A DNA stretch of 64,000 nt, taken from assembly GCF_016907795.1 (NCBI RefSeq), contig NZ_JAFBCR010000001.1, positions 1 to 64,000 on the forward strand, read 5' to 3'. Positions 27,840-35,475 of the stretch are shown here, in pieces. Position numbers and translations under genes: made by a program. Source of the stretch: Kocuria palustris (GTDB lineage Bacteria > Actinomycetota > Actinomycetes > Actinomycetales > Micrococcaceae). Positions within the stretch are counted from its first letter, which is position 1, and each line of letters opens with the position of its first letter. Under the pieces are notes generated by a model. That model was not told the origin of the DNA. It did not search any database and saw only the letters and a program-made list of their open reading frames with translations.

Positions 27840-29222
27840 GTGAGTTCCACGCATCGTCATGGCCTTCTGGGCGCCGCAGCGGTGGTGGTCGTCGTCGCCT
27901 CGCTGATCGCAGGAGTTCCCCAGGGCCCCATGTCCAAGCAGGTCCAGCACTACGAGTCCACCGACGAGCCGATCCCCAACCCGGGGCGCGGGATGTCGCA
28001 CTACACCCAGACTCGCTACGCCGAGGACGGCTCCGGGCACACGCCCCTGGACGTCTGGCAGCTGCGCCGCTGGAAGGACGAGGACCAGACCACGGTCGTC
28101 TATCGGATCGTGCTGCTTGACGGATACCGCGAGTCGGACGCGCTGCCGCAGAAGGTCATGGACGACCTGGACGCGGATCTCGACCTGCTCAACGACGAAG
28201 GCATGAAGGCGATCCTGCGCTTCGCCTACACGGAGGACGGAACGGACGACGCCACCCCGGATCGCACCGTCGCCCACATCCAGCAGCTGGTGCCGGTGCT
28301 CAATGATCACCGCGGCGTGATCCACTCGCTGCAGGCCGGCTTCGTGGGGCAGTGGGGCGAGTGGTACTACTCGGACAACTTCGCCAGCAGCGTCGACGAG
28401 CCGTGGAACCTCACCGACGACGACTGGGCGAACCGCCAGCGCGTCATGGATGCGCTGCAGGAGAGCATCGACCCGCGGATCGTGCTGCAGGTCCGCTACC
28501 CGGAGATCCATCGCCGGCTCGTGCACGAGGACCGCAGGGACCGGGTGGGCATCCACAACGACTGCTTCCTGGCCTCGGACACGGACATGGGCACCCTGGT
28601 CAACGATGACGACCGCGCCTATCTGGAGCAGGTCGCGAAGAACGTGCCCACGACGGGGGAGACCTGCGCGGTGAACCCCGGGCGCTCCGATGACGCCGAG
28701 ACCGCGGTCTCCGAGCTGCAGCGCTACAGCTGGGCCGTGCTCAACGCCGACTTCAACCAGGAGGTCCTGCAGTCCTGGGGCGAGGACGACCTGGCCGAGA
28801 TCCAGAAGCGACTGGGCTACCGCTATGCCCTGGCCAGCGCCTCCGCGCCGCGCGAGCTGGCGCCGGGGGAGGACGGCCAGCTCTGGCTGCAGCTGCGCAA
28901 CGACGGCTACGCGGCCACCGGGCGGCATGCGGAGATCGTCCTGACCTTCTCCGACGACTCCGGCCGGATCGTGCACACCGCGCGGACCGACGTGGAGCTG
29001 GATGGCATCCGCCCGGGTGAGGAGGGCTATGTTCCGGTGCCGTTCCAGGCACCCGCCCAGACGGGGTCCTACTCCCTGGGGCTGCAGGTCCCGGATCCGG
29101 ACAGCGACTCCACCACCGCGGATCTGACCAAGCCGGCCTACAGCGTGCGCCTGGCCAATGACGGCATCTGGGATTCCGAGACCGGCGTCAACGACCTGGG
29201 GATGCAGCTCACGGTCGAGTGA
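27840..29222 (+). CDS. Secreted or membrane-anchored DUF4874/DUF4832 protein
   Basis: 460 residues from a GTG. One N-terminal hydrophobic segment (residues 8-27) is a signal peptide or anchor. PIPNPGRGMSHY followed by a TIM-barrel-like region (AILRFAYTEDG, GFVGQWGEWYYSD) matches DUF4874, and the C-terminal beta-sandwich region (residues 330-460) matches DUF4832. The pair resembles a glycoside-hydrolase-like architecture in extracellular or capsule-associated proteins, but no activity is known to me. Its last 14 nt overlap the convergent monooxygenase gene. Confidence 0.75.
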   Translation: MSSTHRHGLLGAAAVVVVVASLIAGVPQGPMSKQVQHYESTDEPIPNPGRGMSHYTQTRYAEDGSGHTPLDVWQLRRWKDEDQTTVVYRIVLLDGYRESDALPQKVMDDLDADLDLLNDEGMKAILRFAYTEDGTDDATPDRTVAHIQQLVPVLNDHRGVIHSLQAGFVGQWGEWYYSDNFASSVDEPWNLTDDDWANRQRVMDALQESIDPRIVLQVRYPEIHRRLVHEDRRDRVGIHNDCFLASDTDMGTLVNDDDRAYLEQVAKNVPTTGETCAVNPGRSDDAETAVSELQRYSWAVLNADFNQEVLQSWGEDDLAEIQKRLGYRYALASASAPRELAPGEDGQLWLQLRNDGYAATGRHAEIVLTFSDDSGRIVHTARTDVELDGIRPGEEGYVPVPFQAPAQTGSYSLGLQVPDPDSDSTTADLTKPAYSVRLANDGIWDSETGVNDLGMQLTVE

Positions 29223-30441
29223 GGCTCTCGGTGCTGCGCACCGCGCCGAGGGCCGCCGCACGACCGGCTCGCGTGGCTCCGATGGTGGAGGCCGAGGCGC
29301 CGTAGCCCACCAGGAACAGCCCGGGCTCCCCGGCCACCGAGACGCCGTCTTCCTCCATCTGCACGCCGCCGCCGGGCTGACGCAGCCGCAGCGGCGCCAG
29401 GTGATCCAGCACTGCGCGGAAGCCTGTCGCCCACAGCACCGCATCCACCGGGGTCTCCCACGCGCTCGAACCATCCGCTTCGGACGGGTGACCGGGCAGG
29501 GCGGCGGCGGGGCGCTCCGACCGGTCCAGCAGGGCGTCGACGATCGTGCCCTGCGAAGGCAGCCCGCGACCGTCGGGCCTGGGGCCATCGAGCACGGCAC
29601 CCGTCTGCGTGAGCCGCAGCAGGGGGCCCCGGGAGATCAGCGTGCCGTCGTCGATGCCGTGGCGGTACTGCTCCGTGAGCGGCAGGCCCGTCGCGGCGAC
29701 CACCGACAGCGGCGGCAGGCCCGTCGTCGTGCGAGCGGAGACCGAGGCCTCCACGTCCGCGCCCCAGGACTTGTCGAAGAACCGATCCGTCCAGTCCGGC
29801 TCCCGACGGGTGCTCCACACCGTGTGCGCACCGGCGTCCTGGAGCTGCAGCAGGAACTGCAGGGCCGAGGTGCCTCCGCCCACCACCAGAACACGCTGGC
29901 CGGCGAACTCCTCCGCGGAGGCGAAGTCGCGGGTGTGCAGCTGCCGTCCCGCGAACTCCCGCATGCCGGGATAGGCGGGCCAGTGCGGTCGGTTCCAGGT
30001 GCCGGTCGCGCTGATCACCGCGTGCGCTCGCCGCACGGAGCCGTCCGAGGCGGTGACGCGGAACAGGCCGTCGTCGTCGCGCTCCACCGCGGTCGCTGCA
30101 GTCGGGCGCACGACGGGCAGTCCGAGCTCGCGCTCGTACGCCGCGTAGTAGCGGGAGACCACGCGGCTGGCCGGCTCGGTCGGATCGGGGTCGCCCAGCG
30201 GGAAGCCAGGCAGGTCGTGGATGCCGTGGGCGGCGTCGAAGGTCAGCGAGTCCCAGCGATGCCTCCAGGCGCCTCCGGGTCCGTCGTTGCCGTCAAGCAC
30301 CACGAACTCCCGCCGCGGCTGCAGCCCCTTGCGCAGCAGGTGCGCCGCCGCGCTGAGTCCCGCCTGGCCGGCGCCGATGACGATGACGCGCAGGGGATCG
30401 CCCTCGGCTTGCCCCGAAGTAGATGATGTGTCCACAATCAC
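29209..30441 (-). CDS. Flavin-containing monooxygenase-like oxidoreductase
   Basis: 410 residues. The FAD-binding VIVIGAGQAGLSAAAHLL lies at residues 18-35, the NADPH-binding VLVVGGGTSALQFLLQL at about 170, and ISATGTWNRPHWP and VLWATGFR are the linking motifs. This fits the single-component FMO/CzcO-like group, which oxygenates soft nucleophiles or trafficks metals in some reports. The start is one of two nearby GTG codons (30441 or 30435). The gene converges on DUF4832 with a 14-nt overlap and lies 48 nt beyond the helicase gene on the same strand. Confidence 0.82.
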   Translation of the reverse strand: MIVDTSSTSGQAEGDPLRVIVIGAGQAGLSAAAHLLRKGLQPRREFVVLDGNDGPGGAWRHRWDSLTFDAAHGIHDLPGFPLGDPDPTEPASRVVSRYYAAYERELGLPVVRPTAATAVERDDDGLFRVTASDGSVRRAHAVISATGTWNRPHWPAYPGMREFAGRQLHTRDFASAEEFAGQRVLVVGGGTSALQFLLQLQDAGAHTVWSTRREPDWTDRFFDKSWGADVEASVSARTTTGLPPLSVVAATGLPLTEQYRHGIDDGTLISRGPLLRLTQTGAVLDGPRPDGRGLPSQGTIVDALLDRSERPAAALPGHPSEADGSSAWETPVDAVLWATGFRAVLDHLAPLRLRQPGGGVQMEEDGVSVAGEPGLFLVGYGASASTIGATRAGRAAALGAVRSTESLTRP

Positions 30442-30489
30442 GAAAGCGCACAGAAGGGGTGAGCTATTCCCCTGAGGCGTGCGCGGGGC

Positions 30490-32826
30490 TCACAGGGCGG
30501 AGATGCGCACCTGCGCAGACGCAGCGGCAGGGGTGCTGCCTGCGGGCGAGGACGTGCCGTCGGCCCAGGTCAGGAAGTCGTCGAACGCGATGATCGGCTT
30601 GCCGTACTGCGCGGCCTTCTTCGCCTTGCCGGACTGGGTGCCGAGCTCGGCGACCACCAGGGCGTCACACCGGGTCTTGGTGACGTTGGCGACGGGGGCG
30701 AGCCCGTGGGAGGCAGCCAGGCTCTCCACGTCGTAGCGGGAGAGCTCGCGCCCGTCGGCGCCGTGGGCGGTGCCCGTGAAGCAGACTCGCGCGCCGGGGG
30801 AGAGGACGTCGGACAGGTCGACGTCTGCGCCCTGGTCGCCGTCCAGGATCTGCGTGCCGAGCTGAGCCTCGATCTCCTGCAGGATCCCGTATGCCGTGGG
30901 GCTCAGCGCGGCGCGCCCGGCGGCAGCCCGCAGCGCCTCGGTCAGCGCCGCCGCACGTTCCTCGTCCGACGCATCCAGGCCGGGGGCGTGCACGAGCAGC
31001 TCGACGCCCTCGTCACCGCGCGGCATCAGGTAACCGGGGCGGTCGTCGATCGCGGGGAACGGCTCCTCGCCGGTCAGGCCACGCCGGGCGGCGATGTCCC
31101 GGGCAGCCAGTGCCCGCTCCAGCGCAGTCGGGGCGCTCAGCCGCGTGCGGTCCTCCCAGGTCAGGGAGCCGTCGTCGAGCTCGGTGCCCAGCGGCATGCG
31201 GGTCACGTGCTGGTTGCGCTTGAGCTCGAAGTCGATGCGGCTCAGCGCCTGATCCACGTGCAGCCCGATGGGGGTCCGCTCGCTGAGCAGCGGAGCCAGC
31301 GCCGCCCAGGCCTGCTCGAGCAGGGGCGCCAGCTCCACGTCGGCGGCGGTGATGCCGTAGTCGGTGCGCGCGGAGCCCAGGTCGCGGGTGGGGTTCACGA
31401 GCGTAGAGGCCTGCTGGCCGTCGTCGGTGACCACGGCCAGCTCGATCGGGCGCGGCTTCCAGCGCGAGCCCTCATCGCCCACCCAGCACACGCCGAGGTA
31501 GACGCTGCCGCGGGTCTGCAGCGCCGGTGCCTGGGAGCGCAGGAAGCGGCGGACCCGCTGATCCACGCGCAGGTCCTTGGGCAGCACGTCGCGGGTGAGG
31601 ACCATGCCGTCGAGGGAGCGGCAGCGGCTCAGCGCCACGTAGAGCTGCCCGTCGGCGAAGGTGCCTCCGGTCAGGTCCACCACCACGCGGTCCAGGGTCT
31701 GGCCCTGGCTCTTGTGGATCGTGATCGCCCAGGCCAGGCGGAACGGCAGCTGGGAGAAGGTGCCTACGACCTCGTGCGTGAGCTGCCCGCCCGCCACCGA
31801 CGGCCGGGTCACCTCCCACAGGTGCCGCGCCACGGTGGCACGCGAGCCGTCGGGCAGCTCGACGACGACGTAGGGCTCGCCGTCGTCGTCGAACAGCGTC
31901 TCGGTGATCTTGGCCAGGGTCCCGTTGACCCAGCGATCGGCCGGATCATTGGTCAGCAGCATGATCTGGGCGCCGGCCTTGTACTCGAGCACGTCCTCGG
32001 CCGGACGCTCCATGCCGTCGAGCTCGCCGGTGATCCGTGCGGTGGAGAAGGCGGAGTGGGCCGGGAGCCGTTCGAGCATCCGTCGGTTGCGCGCCCCGGC
32101 GATGCGGTTGGTCGTGGCCAGGGTCAGCCAGAACTCGTCCAGCGGCGGCTCGAACTCGGGGTCGGTGTGCCGGTTGAGCTCGGTGCGGGCCTCCTCGAGC
32201 AGGCCGCCGTCGCGCACGGCGTTGAGGATCTCGACCATGCGGGTGTCGTTGAGCTGGCGGAAGACCGTGGTCAGCTCCACGACCGCGAACGACGACGCCG
32301 CGTACTGGTGCCCCGAGAAGAAGAAGGGGGACTCGTAGTAGGTCTGGAAATGCTCGCGCTCCGGCTCGGTCACCACCGGCGGAAGCTGGTGCAGATCGCC
32401 GACCAGCACGAGCTGCACGCCCCCGTACGGGGTGCCCGGCTTGGGTCCGAACTGCTCGAGCGCCAGCACCAGGCAGTCGAAGAGATCGGCCCGAACCATG
32501 GAGATCTCGTCGATCACCAGGGTGTCCAGGGCCTTCAGCGTCTTCATGAACCGACCCGGCCGGTAGTCCCCGGAGCGCACCTGCTCGGGGGTGATGCCCG
32601 CCGGGAAGGAGAACAGTCGGTGCAGGGTGTACCCGCCCACGTTCAGTGCGGCGATCCCCGTGGGTGCGGCCACCACCACGGAGCGGGACGTGCTCTCCAG
32701 GAACGTGCGGATCAGCGTGGACTTGCCGGTGCCGGCGCGGCCGGTGAGGAAGACGGGGACGCCGGCATGCAGCTTCTCCAGGGCGTCGGAGAACTCGGCG
32801 GTGAGGGTGAGGGACATGCTGGACAT
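30490..32826 (-). CDS. PIF1-type helicase with exonuclease-like middle and C-terminal BRCT domain
   Basis: 778 residues. Walker A is GRAGTGKST (29-37), Walker B LVIDEISM (about 103-110), VGDLHQLPPV is motif III-like, and AITIHKSQGQTLDRVVVDL and LYVALSRCRSLDGM are the UvrD-C-like motifs V/VI of the PIF1/RecD superfamily 1B. Residues about 450-560 (IELAVVTDDGQ, STLVNPTRDLGSARTDYGIT, IGLHVDQALSRIDFELKR) resemble a DnaQ-type exonuclease fold that has lost its catalytic acids. Residues about 683-760 (RVCFTGTAHGADGRELSR to KPIIAFDDFLTWA) are a BRCT domain. Such a protein should unwind DNA with 5'-3' polarity at damage or recombination sites. The abi-like gene ends 30 nt upstream on the same strand. 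Confidence 0.85.
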   Translation of the reverse strand: MSSMSLTLTAEFSDALEKLHAGVPVFLTGRAGTGKSTLIRTFLESTSRSVVVAAPTGIAALNVGGYTLHRLFSFPAGITPEQVRSGDYRPGRFMKTLKALDTLVIDEISMVRADLFDCLVLALEQFGPKPGTPYGGVQLVLVGDLHQLPPVVTEPEREHFQTYYESPFFFSGHQYAASSFAVVELTTVFRQLNDTRMVEILNAVRDGGLLEEARTELNRHTDPEFEPPLDEFWLTLATTNRIAGARNRRMLERLPAHSAFSTARITGELDGMERPAEDVLEYKAGAQIMLLTNDPADRWVNGTLAKITETLFDDDGEPYVVVELPDGSRATVARHLWEVTRPSVAGGQLTHEVVGTFSQLPFRLAWAITIHKSQGQTLDRVVVDLTGGTFADGQLYVALSRCRSLDGMVLTRDVLPKDLRVDQRVRRFLRSQAPALQTRGSVYLGVCWVGDEGSRWKPRPIELAVVTDDGQQASTLVNPTRDLGSARTDYGITAADVELAPLLEQAWAALAPLLSERTPIGLHVDQALSRIDFELKRNQHVTRMPLGTELDDGSLTWEDRTRLSAPTALERALAARDIAARRGLTGEEPFPAIDDRPGYLMPRGDEGVELLVHAPGLDASDEERAAALTEALRAAAGRAALSPTAYGILQEIEAQLGTQILDGDQGADVDLSDVLSPGARVCFTGTAHGADGRELSRYDVESLAASHGLAPVANVTKTRCDALVVAELGTQSGKAKKAAQYGKPIIAFDDFLTWADGTSSPAGSTPAAASAQVRISAL

Positions 32827-32856
32827 GGTCTCAGCTGCAGCATGCCGCGGCGGTCA

Positions 32857-33555
32857 TCAGGCCTTCCGCCGACCAGGATGTTCTGGGATGCGTTGGCGCA
32901 AGGTGGATTTCGCGTTCACCCACGCTTCCGCATCTGCCGAGACCCACTTCGCCAGGTCAAGGGCGGACGTCAGATCACACTGCAGATTTCTGCGGTGTAT
33001 CGGCTCATGGTGAGCTGCGCGATTACGGGCGAACGTGAGGCTCTTCATCCGCCCGGCGACCTCTCTCTGCCGTTGCCAGAGATCCTTGGGGCCGTTCTCG
33101 AAGGCCCTGTGTGTCGCTGGAACCCAGAGCGAGGTCAAGTATCTGGACTCGACGAGGAAGCGCCAGAAGCCGAGACTGAGCTCGGCAATCACTTTGCCGT
33201 GGATCTCAGCGTCTTTGCCGTGGCGGGTTGCCCGCTGGCGGGCCTTGGAAACGTCCAAACTGGCGCGATCATCGAGAGGAGCCAGGTCGAACCAGCTGAT
33301 TCCTGGGCGCTTCTTCTGCGCCCATTCCGCAAGTGCGGCGTCAATGGCATTCCTGATGATCACTTCGACCATCGAGGTGAGCTCCAGCACCGATGCAGAA
33401 GCAGACATGTTCCACTCGTACAGCTCGAACGCTCGCTGATTGCTGCCGTCAGTGTCTGCGAAATAGGAGGAGAGCCGCTCGTTGGTCAGGAGTCGGCGCA
33501 GCTCGCCGTAGTCCCACTCACGGGACGGTGGCGCGGGTGGATGAGGCGTTGACAT
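32857..33555 (-). CDS. Abi-like (Abi_2 family) abortive-infection-type protein
   Basis: 232 residues. LYEWNMSASASVLELTSMVEVIIRNAIDAAL, GFWRFLVESRYLTSLW and ARNRAAHHEPIHRR are the conserved blocks of the Abi-like family (related to AbiD/AbiF of Lactococcus). The RNxxxHHEP block, a HEPN-like RX4-6H arrangement, suggests RNase activity. The sequence is visibly less GC-rich than its neighbours, which hints at transfer. It is the upstream gene of a pair with the PIF1-BRCT helicase (30-nt gap) and lies beside the transposon insertion point. A phage-defence role is inference. Confidence 0.75.
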   Translation of the reverse strand: MSTPHPPAPPSREWDYGELRRLLTNERLSSYFADTDGSNQRAFELYEWNMSASASVLELTSMVEVIIRNAIDAALAEWAQKKRPGISWFDLAPLDDRASLDVSKARQRATRHGKDAEIHGKVIAELSLGFWRFLVESRYLTSLWVPATHRAFENGPKDLWQRQREVAGRMKSLTFARNRAAHHEPIHRRNLQCDLTSALDLAKWVSADAEAWVNAKSTLRQRIPEHPGRRKA

Positions 33556-33650
33556 CGCTCTCTCCTGCGGTAGAGTCTTCCGCGAAGACCCCGGAACGAT
33601 CACTGGCCGTTGGCCACATCGCCGGGGTTACTTTTATGCCCGACACCGCG

Positions 33651-33704
33651 ACTAGGCTCACGGCCTGCTGGCGCTGCTCGTGACGGAGTCACCGTGAGCC
33701 TAGT
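33651..33704. repeat. Inverted repeat at the transposon insertion site
   Basis: ACTAGGCTCACGG (33651-33663) and its exact complement (33692-33704) enclose 28 nt that contain a smaller palindrome, GTGAC-GGA-GTCAC (33680-33692). The right arm ends in the left copy of CCTAGT. The arm similarity continues, imperfectly, into 50399-50416 on the other side of the transposon (TGCCCG and ACACCG blocks), so these sequences were probably contiguous before insertion. Confidence 0.7.
33699..33704 (+). repeat. Left copy of the CCTAGT target duplication
   Basis: CCTAGT directly adjoins the outer end of the first IS481 copy and recurs at 50393-50398 beside the outer end of the third. Confidence 0.7.
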
Positions 33705-34710
33705 TGTAAGAGGGCATGACGTTATTGGCTCGGGCCGGGACGTGTGAGGCCGGGGGCTGATCGCCACAGGCGGTATGCGGTCGATGGTAATTGAAGTGGT
33801 TGACCCACACCCCGATCGCATCCCGTCGGGCGTGTTCGCTGGTGTAGGGGCGGGCGTAGAGCACCTCGTCGGCGAGCAGGCGGTTGTACCGCTCCACCTT
33901 GCCGTTGTGGCGCGGTGTGTAGGGGCGGATCCGCTGGTGCCGGCTCGCGAGGGCCTCGACGGTGCGAGTGAAGTCGCGGGCCTTGTAGTTGGCGCCGTTA
34001 TCAGTCACGACCCGGTGCAGCCGGGTGATGCCGTGGGCGGCGAAGAAGGCCCTCGCCCGGCAGAAGAACCCGATCGTGGTCACCGCCCGTTCGTCCTCGA
34101 GGGCCTCGGTGTAGGCCAGGCGCGAGAAGCCGTCCACGGCCGAGTGCAGGTAGGTGTAGCCGACCTTCGCCCCGGGCCCCCGCTTGGCCGCCTTCGCGGC
34201 GTCGGATCCGCGGCCGTGGGCGCGCCAGCCGCCGCCGTCGGGGATCTTGCCGACCTTCTTCACGTCGAGGTGGATCATGTGTCCGGGCCAGGCGGCGCGG
34301 ATCCGTCTTGGAGTCCTGCGCGAGCTCTCGCCCTCAGGGGTCAGATCCCGAAGGCGGGAAATCCCCAGCCGGTGCAGCCACCGGCCCACGGTGCGCAGAC
34401 TGATCGCCACAGCGCGGTCGATCAGGTGACGATGGATGCGCCTCGCCGACCATTTGCGCTTCCGACGGAGGGTCTCGATGAGCTCCACGACCGCCGCCGG
34501 GGTGCGCGTACGGCTCTCGTGCGGGGTCGAGGGGCGGTCGACCAGCCCGGCCTCACCGTGCTGGAGGTAGCGGGTCACCCAGGTCGCCACGGTTGGTCGG
34601 GAGACGCGGAACTCGGCGGCCACGTGGGCTTTGGGGATCCCGTCGTCGAGGTGGCGCAATACCATGCGCAGCCGGCCGGTCGGTGTCAGGGGTGCGTTAA
34701 CGTGGGTCAT
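33700..34710 (-). CDS. IS481-family transposase, copy 1
   Basis: 336 residues. The N-terminal helix-turn-helix pair (GIPKAHVAAEFRVSRPTVATWVTRY and KWSARRIHRHL) precedes an rve-type DDE core: Asp in IHLDVKKVGKIPD, Asp in VVTDNGANY, Glu in RHNGKVERYNRLL. It ends in NNVMPSYN. The final TAG (33700-33702) lies in the CCTAGT target, not in the element. The ATG at 34710 was chosen. An in-frame ATG at 34752 would add 14 residues. The frame appears intact. Confidence 0.92.
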   Translation of the reverse strand: MTHVNAPLTPTGRLRMVLRHLDDGIPKAHVAAEFRVSRPTVATWVTRYLQHGEAGLVDRPSTPHESRTRTPAAVVELIETLRRKRKWSARRIHRHLIDRAVAISLRTVGRWLHRLGISRLRDLTPEGESSRRTPRRIRAAWPGHMIHLDVKKVGKIPDGGGWRAHGRGSDAAKAAKRGPGAKVGYTYLHSAVDGFSRLAYTEALEDERAVTTIGFFCRARAFFAAHGITRLHRVVTDNGANYKARDFTRTVEALASRHQRIRPYTPRHNGKVERYNRLLADEVLYARPYTSEHARRDAIGVWVNHFNYHRPHTACGDQPPASHVPARANNVMPSYN

Positions 34711-34820
34711 GAACGGGCTCTTTCGTGCGGATGTTTGTGTAGGAACTTCCATCCTGTGCCGAGGAGCCCGTTCCTCATCTCATCGACGCACCCGCACTAA
34801 GAACCTCATGACCCACAACA
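33705..34820 (-). mobile_element. IS481-family element, copy 1
   Basis: 1116 bp. Left end TGTAAGAGGGCATGACGTT, right end (read inward) TGTTGTGGGTCATGAGGTT, imperfect terminal inverted repeats starting TGT. Outer flank CCTAGT, inner flank ACTACA. It contains one transposase gene. About 130 bp near the right end (34651-34784) look identical to copy 3, whereas the rest is clearly diverged. Confidence 0.9.
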
Positions 34821-34894
34821 ACTACATCGCCCGCAGTCTGCTCGAGACCGGCGGCTTCAGGCCCCAACTCCTACACCCTCAACTGTGAAGAGCC
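34821..34894 (-). mobile_element. End fragment of a second insertion sequence (ISL3-like)
   Basis: 74 bp left of an older element. In one frame it encodes NNYIARSLLETGGFRPQLL and a stop, the likely C-terminus of a transposase. Its outer end, read on the minus strand, begins GGCTCTTCACAGTTGAGGG, like ISL3-family terminal repeats, and this boundary is exactly where the sirtuin reading frame breaks. Its other part was removed when IS481 copy 1 came to lie here. The family assignment is from memory of typical ends and is tentative. Confidence 0.5.
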
Positions 34895-35281
34895 TGCAAA
34901 GAGGTCTCCGTGAACGTGGGCGAGAACCGTGGCCCCCGCCCGCTCGTGCAGGTCGTCGACGTTCTGGGTAGAAATCCGCAGGTCCATGTCGGGGTAAGCC
35001 TGCCATTGGGCGATCGCCAAGTGCCCGGGGTGCGGCTGGGCGCCGCGCACCAGGGATGCACGCCAGGCGTACCACGCCCAGCACTGGGCGGGGTCGTCCT
35101 CCCAGGCCTCCGGTGTCGCCAGCTCCGTGGGATCGAAACGTTCCCACAACCCGGTCTGCGCATCGCGAAAGGTCGGAACACCGGATTCGGCAGACATCCC
35201 CGCGCCGGTCAGCACGGTCACCCGCCGTGCGTTACGGGCAAGCTCGAGGATCTCGGTGGGGATCTGCTCGGGGGAGGACAT
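34895..35281 (-). pseudogene. Sirtuin (Sir2) deacylase, 3'-truncated
   Basis: The first 129 codons of an NAD-dependent protein deacylase: VTVLTGAGMSAESGVPTFRD (NAD binding), then ISTQNVDDLHERAG and the catalytic His in HVHGDLFA. The zinc-ribbon cysteines and the rest of the Rossmann fold are missing. After LFA the frame enters the inverted repeat of another element and stops within eight codons. The start is supported by GAGGAG and by TAGCCT (35289-35294) 7 nt upstream. It is divergent from narK. Confidence 0.85.
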
Positions 35282-35288
35282 GCTCCTC

Positions 35289-35294
35289 AGGCTA
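35289..35294 (-). promoter_or_regulatory. -10 box of the sirtuin remnant
   Basis: TAGCCT on the minus strand lies 7 nt before the ATG at 35281, so the promoter of the broken gene is still present. Confidence 0.45.
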
Positions 35295-35387
35295 GCGCCC
35301 CACTGAGGGTTCCGGCAGGTGAGTCCGCCATGGGGATCTCGAGCGCGGACAAGCTCTCACAGGGTCGCTGGGGGCAGTGAATTATTT

Positions 35388-35426
35388 GTTACCCCTCTGT
35401 AACCGGCCTGGTCGGCTGGGTGAAAC
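35388..35426 (+). promoter_or_regulatory. GlnR-type site upstream of narK
   Basis: GTTAC-N6-GTAAC (35388-35403) fits the a-b half-sites of the actinobacterial GlnR box (gTnAC-N6-GaAAC). A second, weaker pair follows, ending in GAAAC (35422-35426). It lies 50-88 bp before the narK start in the only long intergenic gap upstream of the nitrate operon. GlnR activates nitrate assimilation genes in several actinobacteria when nitrogen is short. Confidence 0.6.
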
Positions 35427-35475
35427 AGCCTGCCCGTAGGTTTCTTCGTAATGGTGACGACCGAAGGAGCCACGC

